Positions 7,780-17,186 of a stretch of DNA of 47,314 bases are shown here, one piece after another. The translations under genes and the position numbers were made by a program. This DNA is from a bacterium. GTDB taxonomy: Bacteria; B130-G9. The stretch lies in assembly GCA_035527515.1 (NCBI GenBank), contig DATLAJ010000126.1, positions 1 to 47,314 of the forward strand. Direction: 5' to 3'. Under the pieces are notes generated by a model. It was not told the DNA's origin, made no database searches, and saw only the letters and a list, made by a program, of their open reading frames with translations. Positions within the stretch are counted from its first letter, which is position 1, and each line of letters opens with the position of its first letter.

Positions 7780-8958
7780 CTATATGCCAGGAACGAGCTC
7801 CTTCAGAAATGATGCGAGTTTCTCTGCACGCTTCAAGAATGTATGCCGCCTCGCTGTCTCGAGGCCGTTTGTCATGAGATCAAGCGCTAGTTGCGTGTCA
7901 AATGCAACTGTCTTAATGCCGTCTGCAAGCGATTCTGCGTCATCCGGCCTCACGAGATAGGCGTTTTGTCGGTGCCGAAGTATCTCTCGCAGGGAAGGCA
8001 CATCGCTCGCAACAACTGGTATCCCGGCCGCCATGTATTGAAAAAGCTTCAACGGACAGGTGAAAAACGCGGGTTCCGAAGAGTGTCCCGCTGGCAGCGG
8101 TATCACGGCTGCCGTGAAATCGTTCGAGTGAAGGAAGGGCATGACATCGCGAGGCGCAAGATAGCCAGTGAAAGAGAGCCTGTCCGCCGGGAGCGATCTG
8201 GCACTATCAAAGAGGTTTGAGGCCCTTGCGCCGACAACGACAAGTTGGCAACCCTCAAGATAGCGCAGCGATTCAAGAAGCGTCTCAGTGCCCTTCCAGC
8301 CGCCCATACTGCCCACATATACGACTCGCAAAAGGCCGCCGTCGCTTCCGCTCGCCGCCGTTTCCTTGTTCGCTCCTGCGGGCACGACCGGCTCCGGCCC
8401 ACCATTCCTTGCGACGATCACCTTGTGGTCCCGGCCAAACAGAGTCCTGCTCAGCGCCGCAGCGGCGTCAGACGTGCAGACAAGTCCGGCCGCCATATCG
8501 AGGACCTCGCTCTCCGCCTTGAACGTGCGCATCGCTTTGTGTCGAACTCGCCTCGGCGAGAGCCCTGCAAGCCTCGCCTCGTCCGAGACCACCATAAACG
8601 TCATCTTGTGCGCCTCGTAAACAAGAGGTGTTTTGGTGCTTCTGCTCAAAGGAAGGAGCTTCCGCGCCGTTCTGAGGTTTCTCGCGTAGAGAAGGGGCTT
8701 TTGTGGCGAGCTCTGTTTGAGTAAGGCTCGGACTGCATGCCGGCTGCCAGATTCGGCCTTACCGGTGATCGTCATGTTCGCGGGCAGAACGAGGCCGTAG
8801 AAGTCTGCGACGTCGGCTGGGGTCTCGAGAGTGAGCCGATCGACCAAGAGGTGAACTGCGATTCCCAGCTTGGCGAGACTGACGCAAGTGTTTAGCACCT
8901 GAATCGATCTTGCTTTTCTCTCGGGAAGCGCCGCCTCATGGACATAGATGATCGGCAT
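7780..8958 (-). CDS. Glycosyltransferase family 4 (GT-B fold)
   Basis: A 392-residue retaining glycosyltransferase. The N-terminal half begins PIIYVHEAALPERKARS, a donor/acceptor domain start common in GT4 enzymes. The C-terminal Rossmann half has VYVGSMGGWKGTETLLESL, a VVVGAR strand, the linker SFTGYLAPRDVMPFL and the nucleotide-sugar site in PLKLFQYMAAGIPVVASD, in which the usual E-x7-E site is only partly preserved. It should add a sugar to a lipid-linked glycan on the cytoplasmic face. It starts six bases after the PilM-like gene with no separate ribosome site, so it is probably translationally coupled, and it runs directly into the HAD gene. The sugar specificity cannot be told. Confidence 0.87.
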   Translation of the reverse strand: MPIIYVHEAALPERKARSIQVLNTCVSLAKLGIAVHLLVDRLTLETPADVADFYGLVLPANMTITGKAESGSRHAVRALLKQSSPQKPLLYARNLRTARKLLPLSRSTKTPLVYEAHKMTFMVVSDEARLAGLSPRRVRHKAMRTFKAESEVLDMAAGLVCTSDAAAALSRTLFGRDHKVIVARNGGPEPVVPAGANKETAASGSDGGLLRVVYVGSMGGWKGTETLLESLRYLEGCQLVVVGARASNLFDSARSLPADRLSFTGYLAPRDVMPFLHSNDFTAAVIPLPAGHSSEPAFFTCPLKLFQYMAAGIPVVASDVPSLREILRHRQNAYLVRPDDAESLADGIKTVAFDTQLALDLMTNGLETARRHTFLKRAEKLASFLKELVPGI

Positions 8959-8964
8959 GGTCGG

Positions 8965-10086
8965 TCAATGGCCCAAGAGTCGCTTGTGGCCCGGTAAGGC
9001 CGAACGCGAATTGCTACCGTATCCGGTGCTGACGTATCGTGCCCTAAGCGCGAGCCCCATTGCTACGGCAAAGAGCGTCGAGGCGGGCGGCATCGGCTTC
9101 TTTGAGAGACTCCCGCACCGATGGGGTAACCCACGAAATGGGTCCAACACCGTAACCCCATACCTGAATAGCGGGGACAGGGCCTCGACTATACATGGAA
9201 TCGCCGCCCCTCCGCCGCAAACAAGCATCCTGTCGAAGAACCACGTCTGTGAGTTGAGCCTGGCTCGCCAGATAAGGTCCTTGATGCGCGTAACAAACGC
9301 ACTTATATCGCTCTGAACGTTCTTTATCGCATACTCGGGTGCCAGGCCGGCCGCCTCATGGCCCGAGATCAGGGCCACTGCCGGCCAAAGTGCAACTCCT
9401 AGCCTTCGCTGGAGGGCGGAGATGATAAACCGGCTGCCGATGTCCATCTCTTCGTAGAAGAAGAACTCACCCTTCTTGAGCAAGACTATCTTCGTCAACG
9501 CCTCGCCGATGTCCAGAATCCCTATGAGCTCGTCCTCGGAGCGTAGGGAAGCCCGCTGATAAGTCGCAGCCAGCGCAAGGCCAGCCGCCTCGAACTCGAC
9601 AGGCGCCTTGTGCGACGACATCAGAACCTCGTCATAGAAATCACAGATAGCCTGCCTTATCCCAACGAAAGCTACCTCGCTGCCCTCTGCACTCGGATTG
9701 AGGACCGGGTTAGTCGTGCTGAAGCCCTTGATGTAGCCGTCCGCGTTTTCAGGCAAATACTGTCTCGCCTCAGCATCAGCCGCCGACGCGACATCGCCCT
9801 TCGGGATGCCTCTTAAATCGATGCGCTTGAGTACAACGTTGTGCCCGCCATAGACGCCGAGCGCTGACTGGGCCGCTCGCTTCATCCGACGCGGGAGTAT
9901 ATGTTTCAAAGTCCTGACCAGCAATGTGCGACCAGGAACCTTGTCCTTTGATATCTCAATGCAGTAGCCGTCCGCCATCGTCCGCCGCTCACGAGCATCG
10001 TAGTGAAGCTCAACGAGTTTCACCAAATGGTGCCCTATGTCTATGCCGAACGTACTCCCGCCCATCTCACCATTACTTATCGTCAA
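8965..10086 (-). CDS. PilM-like actin-fold ATPase
   Basis: The protein matches the PilM family of type IV pilus assembly: GIDIGHHLVKLVEL near the N-terminus is the actin-like phosphate-1 motif, SALGVYGGHNVVLKRIDL and DAEARQYLPENADGY fit the region that contacts PilN, GILDIGEALTKIVLL is the second phosphate motif, and MLVCGGGAAIPCIVEAL is the adenosine motif. PilM is normally encoded with PilN, PilO, PilP and PilQ, but none of these is in the window; here it leads a glycosyltransferase/phosphatase/UbiA operon. TTG 10086 or ATG 10065 may be the start; neither has a strong ribosome site. Whether it serves a pilus, secretion or glycan-export complex is open. Confidence 0.8.
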   Translation of the reverse strand: MTISNGEMGGSTFGIDIGHHLVKLVELHYDARERRTMADGYCIEISKDKVPGRTLLVRTLKHILPRRMKRAAQSALGVYGGHNVVLKRIDLRGIPKGDVASAADAEARQYLPENADGYIKGFSTTNPVLNPSAEGSEVAFVGIRQAICDFYDEVLMSSHKAPVEFEAAGLALAATYQRASLRSEDELIGILDIGEALTKIVLLKKGEFFFYEEMDIGSRFIISALQRRLGVALWPAVALISGHEAAGLAPEYAIKNVQSDISAFVTRIKDLIWRARLNSQTWFFDRMLVCGGGAAIPCIVEALSPLFRYGVTVLDPFRGLPHRCGSLSKKPMPPASTLFAVAMGLALRARYVSTGYGSNSRSALPGHKRLLGH

Positions 10087-10349
10087 TTCCCGATTACAAA
10101 CAAGCCAAGACCACGATACCTGATACAGGTCGCCGGGAAAAGCACTCCCGAGAAGCCGAGTGGTTGCTGTGCCGCAATTAGGTGCTCAGCATCCGCCAAA
10201 CCTAGGACCTTGCATCTAATCCCGCTCGTTTTTATTCCCAACGTCGCATCTATGATCTTTCCAGCATATACACTATACTTCCTTGAGGTAGGCAACGCCG
10301 GCGTTCATCACCTTGTCATCTTCTCAAGCAATCTGGTATTTTGCAACTA

Positions 10350-11810
10350 ATGAACACTCCCCGAAAAACCGCAAAGAACTTCACCGCAGTCTTTCTTAGC
10401 GAGATACTCGGGAAACTAATCACCTTCTATGCGGTAGTATTTTACCTCGCCAAATACCTCAGCAAAGACCAATTCGGAGCCTACAACCAGGTCTTTGTGT
10501 TCATCTCCTTCTGCTTTCTGCTCGCCACCTTCGGGATGGACAGAATTGTCGTCCGAGAGATCGCCAAAGCTCCCAAGCATATCGGTCGAATAACCGGCTC
10601 TGCTCTACTCATCAAGGGCATCCTGGCGCTTGCATCGTTTGGGCTGGCCAACCTGGTTCTCTCCCTCGCGGCAGGTTTTCTCAACTACTCACCCAGCCTG
10701 ATGATGCTGATACGGATAGCCTCGCTCGGCATACTCTTGTCGGTATTCTCCGTCTTCGGCGCCGTGCTTCACTACCGGCTCAGGCTCGGCCAGCGCAGCG
10801 CGGCGACCGTGGCTGCAAGGCTTCTCGCAGCCGGGGCAATGATCGCTCTGGTCGCTCTTCATGCACCGCTTTACTGGTTCGTCATGGCTGGCCTTCTGCT
10901 GGGCGTGCCCGGCGCACTACTGGGCGTCCCGGAGGCGCTTTTGCTTTATATCTTCTATCGAAGGACTGGCCAAGAGTCACTCGCCGTCAACATCGGAACT
11001 TGCGCGAGGCTCGTCAAACAGGCCGCCCCAATTGCTCTTTGCGACATCTTTATCATCACCTACGCCAGAGTCGATCAGATCATGCTCCAGAGTATGCTCG
11101 GGAAGGAATCCCTCGTCGGGATATACAACTTCGCCACGCGGTTCGCAGAAGTGCTGCGCATTATCCCTCTCGCCTTCATGGCATCCATATTCCCGTCGCT
11201 GTGCAGAGCCTACGAGGATAGGCGCGCCTCATTCGAGGAGGCATACCGCTGCTCGTTCAAATACATGAACCTCATCTGCATCCCGGTTGCGTTTGCCAGC
11301 ATAGCTCTCTCCAGGCCGCTCATCCTCGCCATAAACAGCAAATACAGCGAAGGCGCCCCGATACTGACACTCCTGCTTTTCGCCGAGGTGTTTGTCTTCC
11401 TCGGCATCGTCAACAACAGGCTCTTGGTCTCATCAGGTCGTCAAACCCTTGACATCCTGTTCACCGGCGCCTCCGCCGCACTCAACGTCGCCCTGAACCT
11501 TCTTTTGATAGGCCGGCTCGGCATGGTCGGCGCCGCGCTCGCTTCACTTATAGCGTACGCCACCGGGCCCATACTTGGCCTACTCATCCCATTCACAAGA
11601 CCTTTCTCAATGGCAATGTTCAAGACATCGCTCAAACCGATCGGCGCAGCGTGCATCATGCTGCTCGCGGTCTGGCTTTCGGCCGACCGGATAGGACTCT
11701 TGGCCTCGGCAGCGCTTGGCGCTGCTGTCTATCTCGCCGCGATCGCCCTCCTCCGGGGACTCGACAGGGAGGATGCGAGCCTCGTCAGGAGAATCTTTCA
11801 CAAGGCGTGA
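10350..11810 (+). CDS. Wzx-type polysaccharide flippase (MOP superfamily)
   Basis: A 486-residue membrane protein with about 12-14 hydrophobic segments. The N-terminal NFTAVFLSEILGKLITFYAV and the following helices, with charged FGAYNQ and FGMDRIVVRE loops, are typical of O-antigen and exopolysaccharide flippases that carry undecaprenyl-linked oligosaccharide across the inner membrane. It is divergent from the PilM-led operon and would share its 260-nt upstream region. ATG 10350 is chosen over the in-frame TTG 10341; no Shine-Dalgarno is visible for either. It probably works with the glycan genes on both sides, because no other flippase is present. Confidence 0.88.
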   Translation: MNTPRKTAKNFTAVFLSEILGKLITFYAVVFYLAKYLSKDQFGAYNQVFVFISFCFLLATFGMDRIVVREIAKAPKHIGRITGSALLIKGILALASFGLANLVLSLAAGFLNYSPSLMMLIRIASLGILLSVFSVFGAVLHYRLRLGQRSAATVAARLLAAGAMIALVALHAPLYWFVMAGLLLGVPGALLGVPEALLLYIFYRRTGQESLAVNIGTCARLVKQAAPIALCDIFIITYARVDQIMLQSMLGKESLVGIYNFATRFAEVLRIIPLAFMASIFPSLCRAYEDRRASFEEAYRCSFKYMNLICIPVAFASIALSRPLILAINSKYSEGAPILTLLLFAEVFVFLGIVNNRLLVSSGRQTLDILFTGASAALNVALNLLLIGRLGMVGAALASLIAYATGPILGLLIPFTRPFSMAMFKTSLKPIGAACIMLLAVWLSADRIGLLASAALGAAVYLAAIALLRGLDREDASLVRRIFHKA

Positions 11811-11813
11811 CCG

Positions 11814-11872
11814 GGTCCAGCGGGGATACTCTAGGGTATTGTCCGCAGATTGCGCAGATTCAGGGGATTAGT
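11814..11872. repeat. Dispersed intergenic repeat, copy 1
   Basis: Shares GTCCAGCGGGGATA-like, TTGTCCGCAGATT and CAGGGGATTAG blocks with the copy at 22461-22516. The GTCCGCAGATTGCGCAGATT part is the reverse complement of the AATCTGCGTAATCTGCGGA-type sequence at 20190-20220 and 22421-22449. All copies lie between genes, so it is not coding. Confidence 0.55.
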
Positions 11873-11974
11873 CCGAATAATTTATATGAAGCACAATCCC
11901 CTCCGACCCTCCACCAACTCAGCCGGAATCCAACGAACCCCCCAAAAGCGTGTCCCAAAACCGAATCAACAACC

Positions 11975-12306
11975 CAATATCCACCGTCTATGAATAATCC
12001 GGGTTAAGAAACCGGAACACATTCCTATAAAGTTTTCGCCTTTACAATAATCTCTTGTTTGTGCATTATGGAGGCAGCAGCTCAGAGAATAGTCTCGGGC
12101 CATTTCTTCAACCCATTTTGTGAATGGAGGAACCAGCCATGTCAAGGCTCAGAATGATGCTACTGGTCGGTATCGCTGCTCTTCTGTTTTGCGGGATGGC
12201 TTCTGCTGGCGAGTTTTACGTTGATGCGGAGGCCGGAAGTGATTCCAACAGCGGGACCTCGCCAGAGAACGCTTGGCTGACGATCACCCATGCCTTGTCA
12301 TCTGTG
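11975..12306 (+). repeat. Duplicated block: gene tail, promoter and 5' end of beta-helix gene (copy 1)
   Basis: Near-identical to 17164-17494 with only a few substitutions and single-base gaps. It covers a relic of a gene 3' end, the promoter, the leader and the first 56 codons of the secreted beta-helix gene. The relic tail reads CAATATCCACCGTCTATGAA, the same bases that end the second beta-helix gene. Confidence 0.85.
12041..12069 (+). promoter_or_regulatory. Candidate promoter of beta-helix gene 1
   Basis: TTTACA (12041-12046) and CATTAT (12064-12069) are 17 nt apart and both hexamers are unchanged in the duplicate at 17229-17257. The hexamers match consensus at 5/6 and 4/6. Conservation within the duplicate is only weak support because most of the block is conserved. 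Confidence 0.4.
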
Positions 12307-14982
12307 GAAGGCCGCCCGGACGGTCCCGTGACTATCCACATCACTGCCGGAACCTACAGCGCCTCGACCAACGGCGAGCGCTTCCCGCTTGAGATGAAGT
12401 CTTATGTGTCGCTCGTTGGGGCACGCGCGGATCGAGCAGTACTGGACGCGGAGGATGATGCCTACCATGTCAGTTACTGCAATGACCTAACCAATCTCAC
12501 AATCGAAGGTCTCACGATTACGGGAGGCGTCGCCAATGGGGATTATGTTAGCGGAGAATCCTCTGACCGGAAGGGCGGCGGTGTCTATTGTGAGCACTGC
12601 TCAGATGTGTTGATTAAGAATTGTGTGATCACCGGGAATTATGCCGAGCACGGCGCCGGGATTTATCTGTTCGAAGCATCCCCAGTCATTGATGGCTGCG
12701 AGATCACATCTAACGAGAAGCCTTCTGATCTAACCGGCTACTCGTGGGGAGGCGGCATCTATGCGCACAATTCAGGGCCCACAGTTATTAACAGCACGAT
12801 TGCGGAGAATGGCTCGTTTTGGGGCGGCGGCATCTATTTCTGGCGGGGCGGTGGCAGCATCGAGCAATGTACGATATCGAAGAATCACATCTCAGGAGCC
12901 AGCGCCTTTCCCTACAACGAAGGGGGCGGTATCTACTTGGATGAGTCATCCACGGCGATTCTCAACTGCACAATATCGCAGAACGATGCATATAGAGGGG
13001 CCGGAATCTACTGCGAGCGATTCACCGGAACAATTGAGGGATGCGCCATCACTGATAACGCGTGGACGACCTATGCTTGGTACGAGAGTTGGGGAGGCGG
13101 TATCTACATCGCCGATTCCGAGTTCACTGTTCGCGGCTGTGAGATAGTTGAGAATCTGGCGAGCAGCGGAGCGGGGATCTCTTGCTCTGACTCATCCGGA
13201 AGCATATCTGGATGCCTGATATCAAGAAACGTAGATCGCCCGGAATCGACTTTGGAGAAGTGGGGGGGCGGCATCTGCAGCAGTGATTGCTCTTTGACGA
13301 TTGAAGGATGTACGATAACAGAAAACTCGGCCAATCAGGGCGCCGGGCTATACTGCTATAATTCAGCCACGACGATCCTACATTGCACGATATCTTCGAA
13401 CGAGGCACAAGTTAACGCTGACGACGGCAGTTGGGGTGGAGGCATTCATTTTCGTGGGAGCTCTGGCGACGACACGGTCGGTCTTATATCCGGATGCACA
13501 ATAACCGAGAACTCGGCACTGAATGGAGGCGGCGTTTACTGCCTGGATGCGGAATGCTTAATTGAGAACTGCGAGGTATCAAGGAACATTGCGCCTCTTG
13601 ACGATGATGACTTCAGTTACGGAGGAGGGATCTTTTGCCACAACTCGGCCATGACGGTTGATGGGTGTCAGGTTTCACGGAATGCGGCATCTGACGGCGC
13701 TGGCATCTATATGCGGGAGGCATCTGGCTCCATCCGGGACTGCGCTATATCACACAACGAGGCGCCACCCGGCTCAGCCCGCGGGGGCACTGGCGGCGCC
13801 ATCCAGTGCAATAGGTCTTCTCCCAAGATCGAGAACTGCGCAATTGCGGGGAACCGGGCTTGCAGAGGAGGCGGGATTTACTGCTGTTCATCCTCACCGC
13901 TTGTTAGCGGCTGCGTCATGGAAAGCAACATCGCGGTGGGGGACGCTTTGAGCAGAAGTTGGGGCGGCGGTCTTTTCTCCTATATGTCAACTCCGGAAAT
14001 CCAGAACTGCGTCGTGACTGGCAACTCTGCATGGTCCGGTGCAGGCCTCGCGTTCACCCATTCGCCATGCGCTGTGAAGAACTGCCTCATCACGGACAAT
14101 ACCGCGACGGTAGATTGCGAGGACTACAGCCAGGGCGGCGGTGTCGTTTGTTTCGGACTATCATTGGACATCGGCAACTGCACGATAACCGGGAACTCTG
14201 CTCTTCATGGCGGAGGCATCCAATGCGCAGCCGGCTCTTCGGTCTCGGTCACGGACACAGTCCTCTCGGCGAACGGAGGCGAGATTGGTCTTAAGGAAGA
14301 CTCTGCGGTCTCGATCAGCCAATCCTGCGTCGAGGGTGGTTACGATGGCGAGGGCAACATCGAAGCCGACCCGCTCTTCGTGACGGGGCCGTTTGGCGAT
14401 TACTATCTCTCCTGCCAAGGCGCCGGGCAGAGGGAGAACAGCCCGTGCGTCGACGCGGGGAGCGATTCCGCCGAGAATCTGCGCCTCGCGCAGCTGACAA
14501 CCAGGACCGACAGCGAGGCGGATGCTGGTGTCGTCGATATGGGTTACCATTACCCCATCTACTTCGGCGGACCGACGATTGAGTGCTCGCTCAACGCATC
14601 GAGCTTCCGTCCCGGGGATTATCTCGTTGGCTCGCTCAAGGTCGCAAACGACGGACCCGATATCGAGGTCGATGTCTATGTCGCATTCGTGCTCCCAGAC
14701 GGGACGATATTCTGCATAACCCCGCACGGCGGTTTGACGAGCGAAATCCTGCCCTGGATGCAGTATATGCTCTTGCCCAAGGGCTATTCCTACGGCCCCG
14801 CGCCGATGTTCGAGACAACGGTTCCGGACGGTCTCCCATTCGGCGACTACCTGTTTGCGGCGGCGCTCTCGAGCCCCGAACGGTTTGAGGTCATCGGCGG
14901 CAGTGCGCTCTTCCCGTTCACGCTGCAGGCTGAGACTTTATCCGCGTCGATGAGGCATTATCGATCGCGTTATTTTCAATAG
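12139..14982 (+). CDS. Secreted right-handed parallel beta-helix protein 1
   Basis: A 947-residue exported protein. A Sec signal peptide (MSRLRMMLLVG...MASA, cleavage before GEFYVD) leads to a DUF1565-like start (FYVDAEAGSDSNSGTS). Then about twenty beta-helix turns follow, built on I..C.I..N.A..GGGIYC. Turns alternate between a short type (GAGI) and one with a long loop before SWGGGI. After the helix comes a cap of the choice-of-anchor Q kind (DPLFV, GDYYLSC, SPCVDAGS, DMGYHYP) and then a C-terminal domain of about 115 residues (IECSLNASSFRPGDYLVG to LFPFTLQAE) shared with three other proteins here. Beta-helix proteins bind or cleave polysaccharide or act as surface scaffolds; no catalytic site is recognisable. 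ATG 12139 is preferred because TGGAGG lies 9 nt upstream; the ATG at 12124 overlaps that ribosome site. First of three tandem paralogues. Confidence 0.88.
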   Translation: MSRLRMMLLVGIAALLFCGMASAGEFYVDAEAGSDSNSGTSPENAWLTITHALSSVEGRPDGPVTIHITAGTYSASTNGERFPLEMKSYVSLVGARADRAVLDAEDDAYHVSYCNDLTNLTIEGLTITGGVANGDYVSGESSDRKGGGVYCEHCSDVLIKNCVITGNYAEHGAGIYLFEASPVIDGCEITSNEKPSDLTGYSWGGGIYAHNSGPTVINSTIAENGSFWGGGIYFWRGGGSIEQCTISKNHISGASAFPYNEGGGIYLDESSTAILNCTISQNDAYRGAGIYCERFTGTIEGCAITDNAWTTYAWYESWGGGIYIADSEFTVRGCEIVENLASSGAGISCSDSSGSISGCLISRNVDRPESTLEKWGGGICSSDCSLTIEGCTITENSANQGAGLYCYNSATTILHCTISSNEAQVNADDGSWGGGIHFRGSSGDDTVGLISGCTITENSALNGGGVYCLDAECLIENCEVSRNIAPLDDDDFSYGGGIFCHNSAMTVDGCQVSRNAASDGAGIYMREASGSIRDCAISHNEAPPGSARGGTGGAIQCNRSSPKIENCAIAGNRACRGGGIYCCSSSPLVSGCVMESNIAVGDALSRSWGGGLFSYMSTPEIQNCVVTGNSAWSGAGLAFTHSPCAVKNCLITDNTATVDCEDYSQGGGVVCFGLSLDIGNCTITGNSALHGGGIQCAAGSSVSVTDTVLSANGGEIGLKEDSAVSISQSCVEGGYDGEGNIEADPLFVTGPFGDYYLSCQGAGQRENSPCVDAGSDSAENLRLAQLTTRTDSEADAGVVDMGYHYPIYFGGPTIECSLNASSFRPGDYLVGSLKVANDGPDIEVDVYVAFVLPDGTIFCITPHGGLTSEILPWMQYMLLPKGYSYGPAPMFETTVPDGLPFGDYLFAAALSSPERFEVIGGSALFPFTLQAETLSASMRHYRSRYFQ
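14331..14936 (+). repeat. 606-bp repeat, copy 1 (3' end of beta-helix gene 1)
   Basis: Aligns without gaps to 16559-17164, covering the helix cap and the shared C-terminal domain. Long runs are identical at the base level, for example from GGCGATTACTATCTCTC to the DMGYHYP codons, while the helix turns upstream are far less alike. This looks like recent gene conversion or selection for a constant C-terminal end. Confidence 0.85.
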
Positions 14983-15079
14983 CAGTAATCCAATAGCGTA
15001 TTATATGCTAATATTCTCTAATAATTGTCAAGGAAGCAGGTTTCATAAATATAGTCAAACTCGATGGAGGAGATCGAGA

Positions 15080-17186
15080 ATGCTGAAGCCGAAGATCGCT
15101 TTGTCTTGTGCTGTCGCATTCGTTATCATTGGCAGCATCGCATTCGGGACGGACTTCTACGTTGATGCGGAGGCCGGCAGTGATTCCAATAGTGGGACCT
15201 CGGCGGACAGCGCCTGGCTAACAATCACTCATGCGCTGTCCTCCGTGACCGGAAGCTCGTCGGATCCCGCAACTGTTCACATCGCCGCCGGAACCTATAG
15301 CGCCTCAACAAACGGCGAGACCTTCCCGCTTGAGATGCGGTCTTGTGTGTCACTCGTAGGGGCAGCCGCGGATACGACCATGCTGGACGCCGAGGGCAAC
15401 GCTCATCACGTCATCGTCTGTTCTCATCTAGGCAATGGTGATTACGATAGCGCGGTGCACTATACGGGACAACGCGGGATACGTCGGCACCGGGATTTGC
15501 TTTGACTCCTGCTCTTGCACACTGGAGGATTGCACAATCATCAACAATGCTTGCTCGCGCGATTTAAATGGCAGATCGTGGGGCGGCGGCATCTACTGCT
15601 ATGATTCCTCGGCTACGATCAGAGGCTGCACCATATCAAGGAACGCCGCGTATATGGGGGCCGGAATCTACGCGTATGAGTCCTCAGGCTCCATTGAGGG
15701 CTGCGATATCACTGGAAACCTCGGGATACCTGATTCACAAGGCTTCAGCTGGGGTGGAGGCATAAGCTGCTACGAATCATCCCCGGAGATCAGCATTTGC
15801 GCTGTCTCAGATAACTTCGCCTGGAGAGGTGGTGGCATTAGCTGCTACGGATCATCTCCCAGCATTGGCGCATGCAGCTTGGTTGAAAACACGGCAAACC
15901 AGGGCGGCGGGATCTATCTTCAGGGCGACCCATCAGCGGTTGTCTTCGATTGCTATCTTGAGGGAAATGTCGCGACGCCGGACTCTGATGGTTATAGTGA
16001 TGGCGGAGGGATTGCATGCCTGGAGGGTTCCCCGACCGTACGAGATTGCACATTTGTGCGGAATTCTGCTGTCTCCGGAGGCGGGCTAGATTTTGAAGAA
16101 TCCTCCCCAGTAATCACGAATTGCCTGATCCTCGACAATGCGGGGATTCCCAATAAGATGGGCAGGAGTTGGGCCGGTGGCCTCAGCTCCTACAGGTCAT
16201 CCTCCAGGATTGACGGATGCACGATATCGGGTAACTCAGCCTGGATGGGAGCCGGTCTCGTTCTGGGCGATTTGCCAACAGGGATTACTGACAGCGAGGT
16301 CACGAATTGCATAATAACCGGTAACGTCGCCGCGCCTTCTCCAGAAGGTGACTGCCGGGGTGGAGGTATCAGTTGTTACAGTAGATTCTCGCTGATTCGG
16401 GACTGCTCGATATGCGACAACACAGCCTCAATAGGCGGCGCACTCTACTGCTTTTTAGGCGGCGCCTCAGCTATATCCGATTGCATCATCTGGGGTAATG
16501 CAGATAAGATGATATACCTACGGGATGAAGCGGTTGTAGCCATTGTCCACACCTGCATCGAAGGTGGCTACGAGGGCGAAGGCAACATCCAAGCTGACCC
16601 GCTATTCGTTACCGGGCCCTTTGGCGATTACTATCTCTCTTGCCAAGGCGCCGGGCAGAGGGAGAACAGCCCGTGCGTCGACGCGGGGAGCGATTCCGCC
16701 GAGAATCTGCGCCTCGGGCAGCTGACAACCAGGACCGACAGCGAGGCGGATGCTGGTGTCGTCGATATGGGTTACCATTACCCCATCTACTTGGGCGAGG
16801 CGACGATTGAGTGCTCGCTCAACGCCTCGCGGTTCCGTCCCGGGGATTATCTCGTTGGCTCTCTCAAGGTCGCAAACGACGGGCCCGATATCGAGGTCGA
16901 TGTCTATGTCGCATTCGTGCTCCCGGACGGAGCGATATTCTGCATAACGCCGCACGGGGGGCTAATTGGCGAAATCCTGCCCTGGATACGGTATATGCCC
17001 TTGCCTGAGAATTACTCCTTCGGCCCCGCGCCGATGTTCCAGACAACGGTTCCGGACGGTCTCCCATTCGGCGACTATTTGTTTGCGGCGGCGCTCTCGA
17101 GCCCCGAACGGTTTGAGGTGATCGGCGATATTGCGCTCTTCCCGTTCACGCTGCGGGCTGAGACAATATCCACCGTCTATGAATAA
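15080..17186 (+). pseudogene. Secreted beta-helix protein 2, frameshifted
   Basis: Homologue of the flanking genes broken near its 5' end. ATG 15080 (GGAGGAG just upstream) opens a signal peptide MLKPKIALSCAVAFVIIGS and the FYVDAEAGSDSNSG start, but this frame ends at 15505. From about 15435 the beta-helix pattern (TIARCTIRDNAGYVGTGI) continues in another frame to 17186. Compared with its two paralogues, some 30-45 codons around the junction are also missing, so a small deletion rather than a sequencing slip is likely. About eleven turns, a cap and the C-terminal shared domain remain intact in the second frame. A protein could still be made from the second frame but would lack a signal peptide. 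Its own upstream region (14983-15079) differs from that of genes 1 and 3. Confidence 0.8.
16559..17164 (+). repeat. 606-bp repeat, copy 2 (3' end of beta-helix gene 2)
   Basis: Ungapped partner of 14331-14936. It ends at base 17164, exactly where the second repeat family (11975-12306 and 17164-17494) begins, so the two repeats meet in the last codons of gene 2. Confidence 0.85.

Larger units (their letters stand above)
11811..12138. other. Intergenic region with a dispersed repeat and a fossil gene tail
   Basis: This 328-nt stretch holds three things: a copy of a dispersed intergenic repeat (11814-11872), the start at 11975 of a long duplication shared with the region before the third beta-helix gene, and a conserved promoter. 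The first 25 or so bases of the duplication correspond to the last codons of the second beta-helix gene, so they are the relic of a further gene copy now lost. Confidence 0.6.

Noticed and set aside
10083-10295. 70-codon minus-strand frame ending in a TTGA overlap with the PilM-like gene
   Set aside because: The start is a TTG without ribosome site and the sequence has no recognisable feature; the overlap could be chance. Left out but not excluded.
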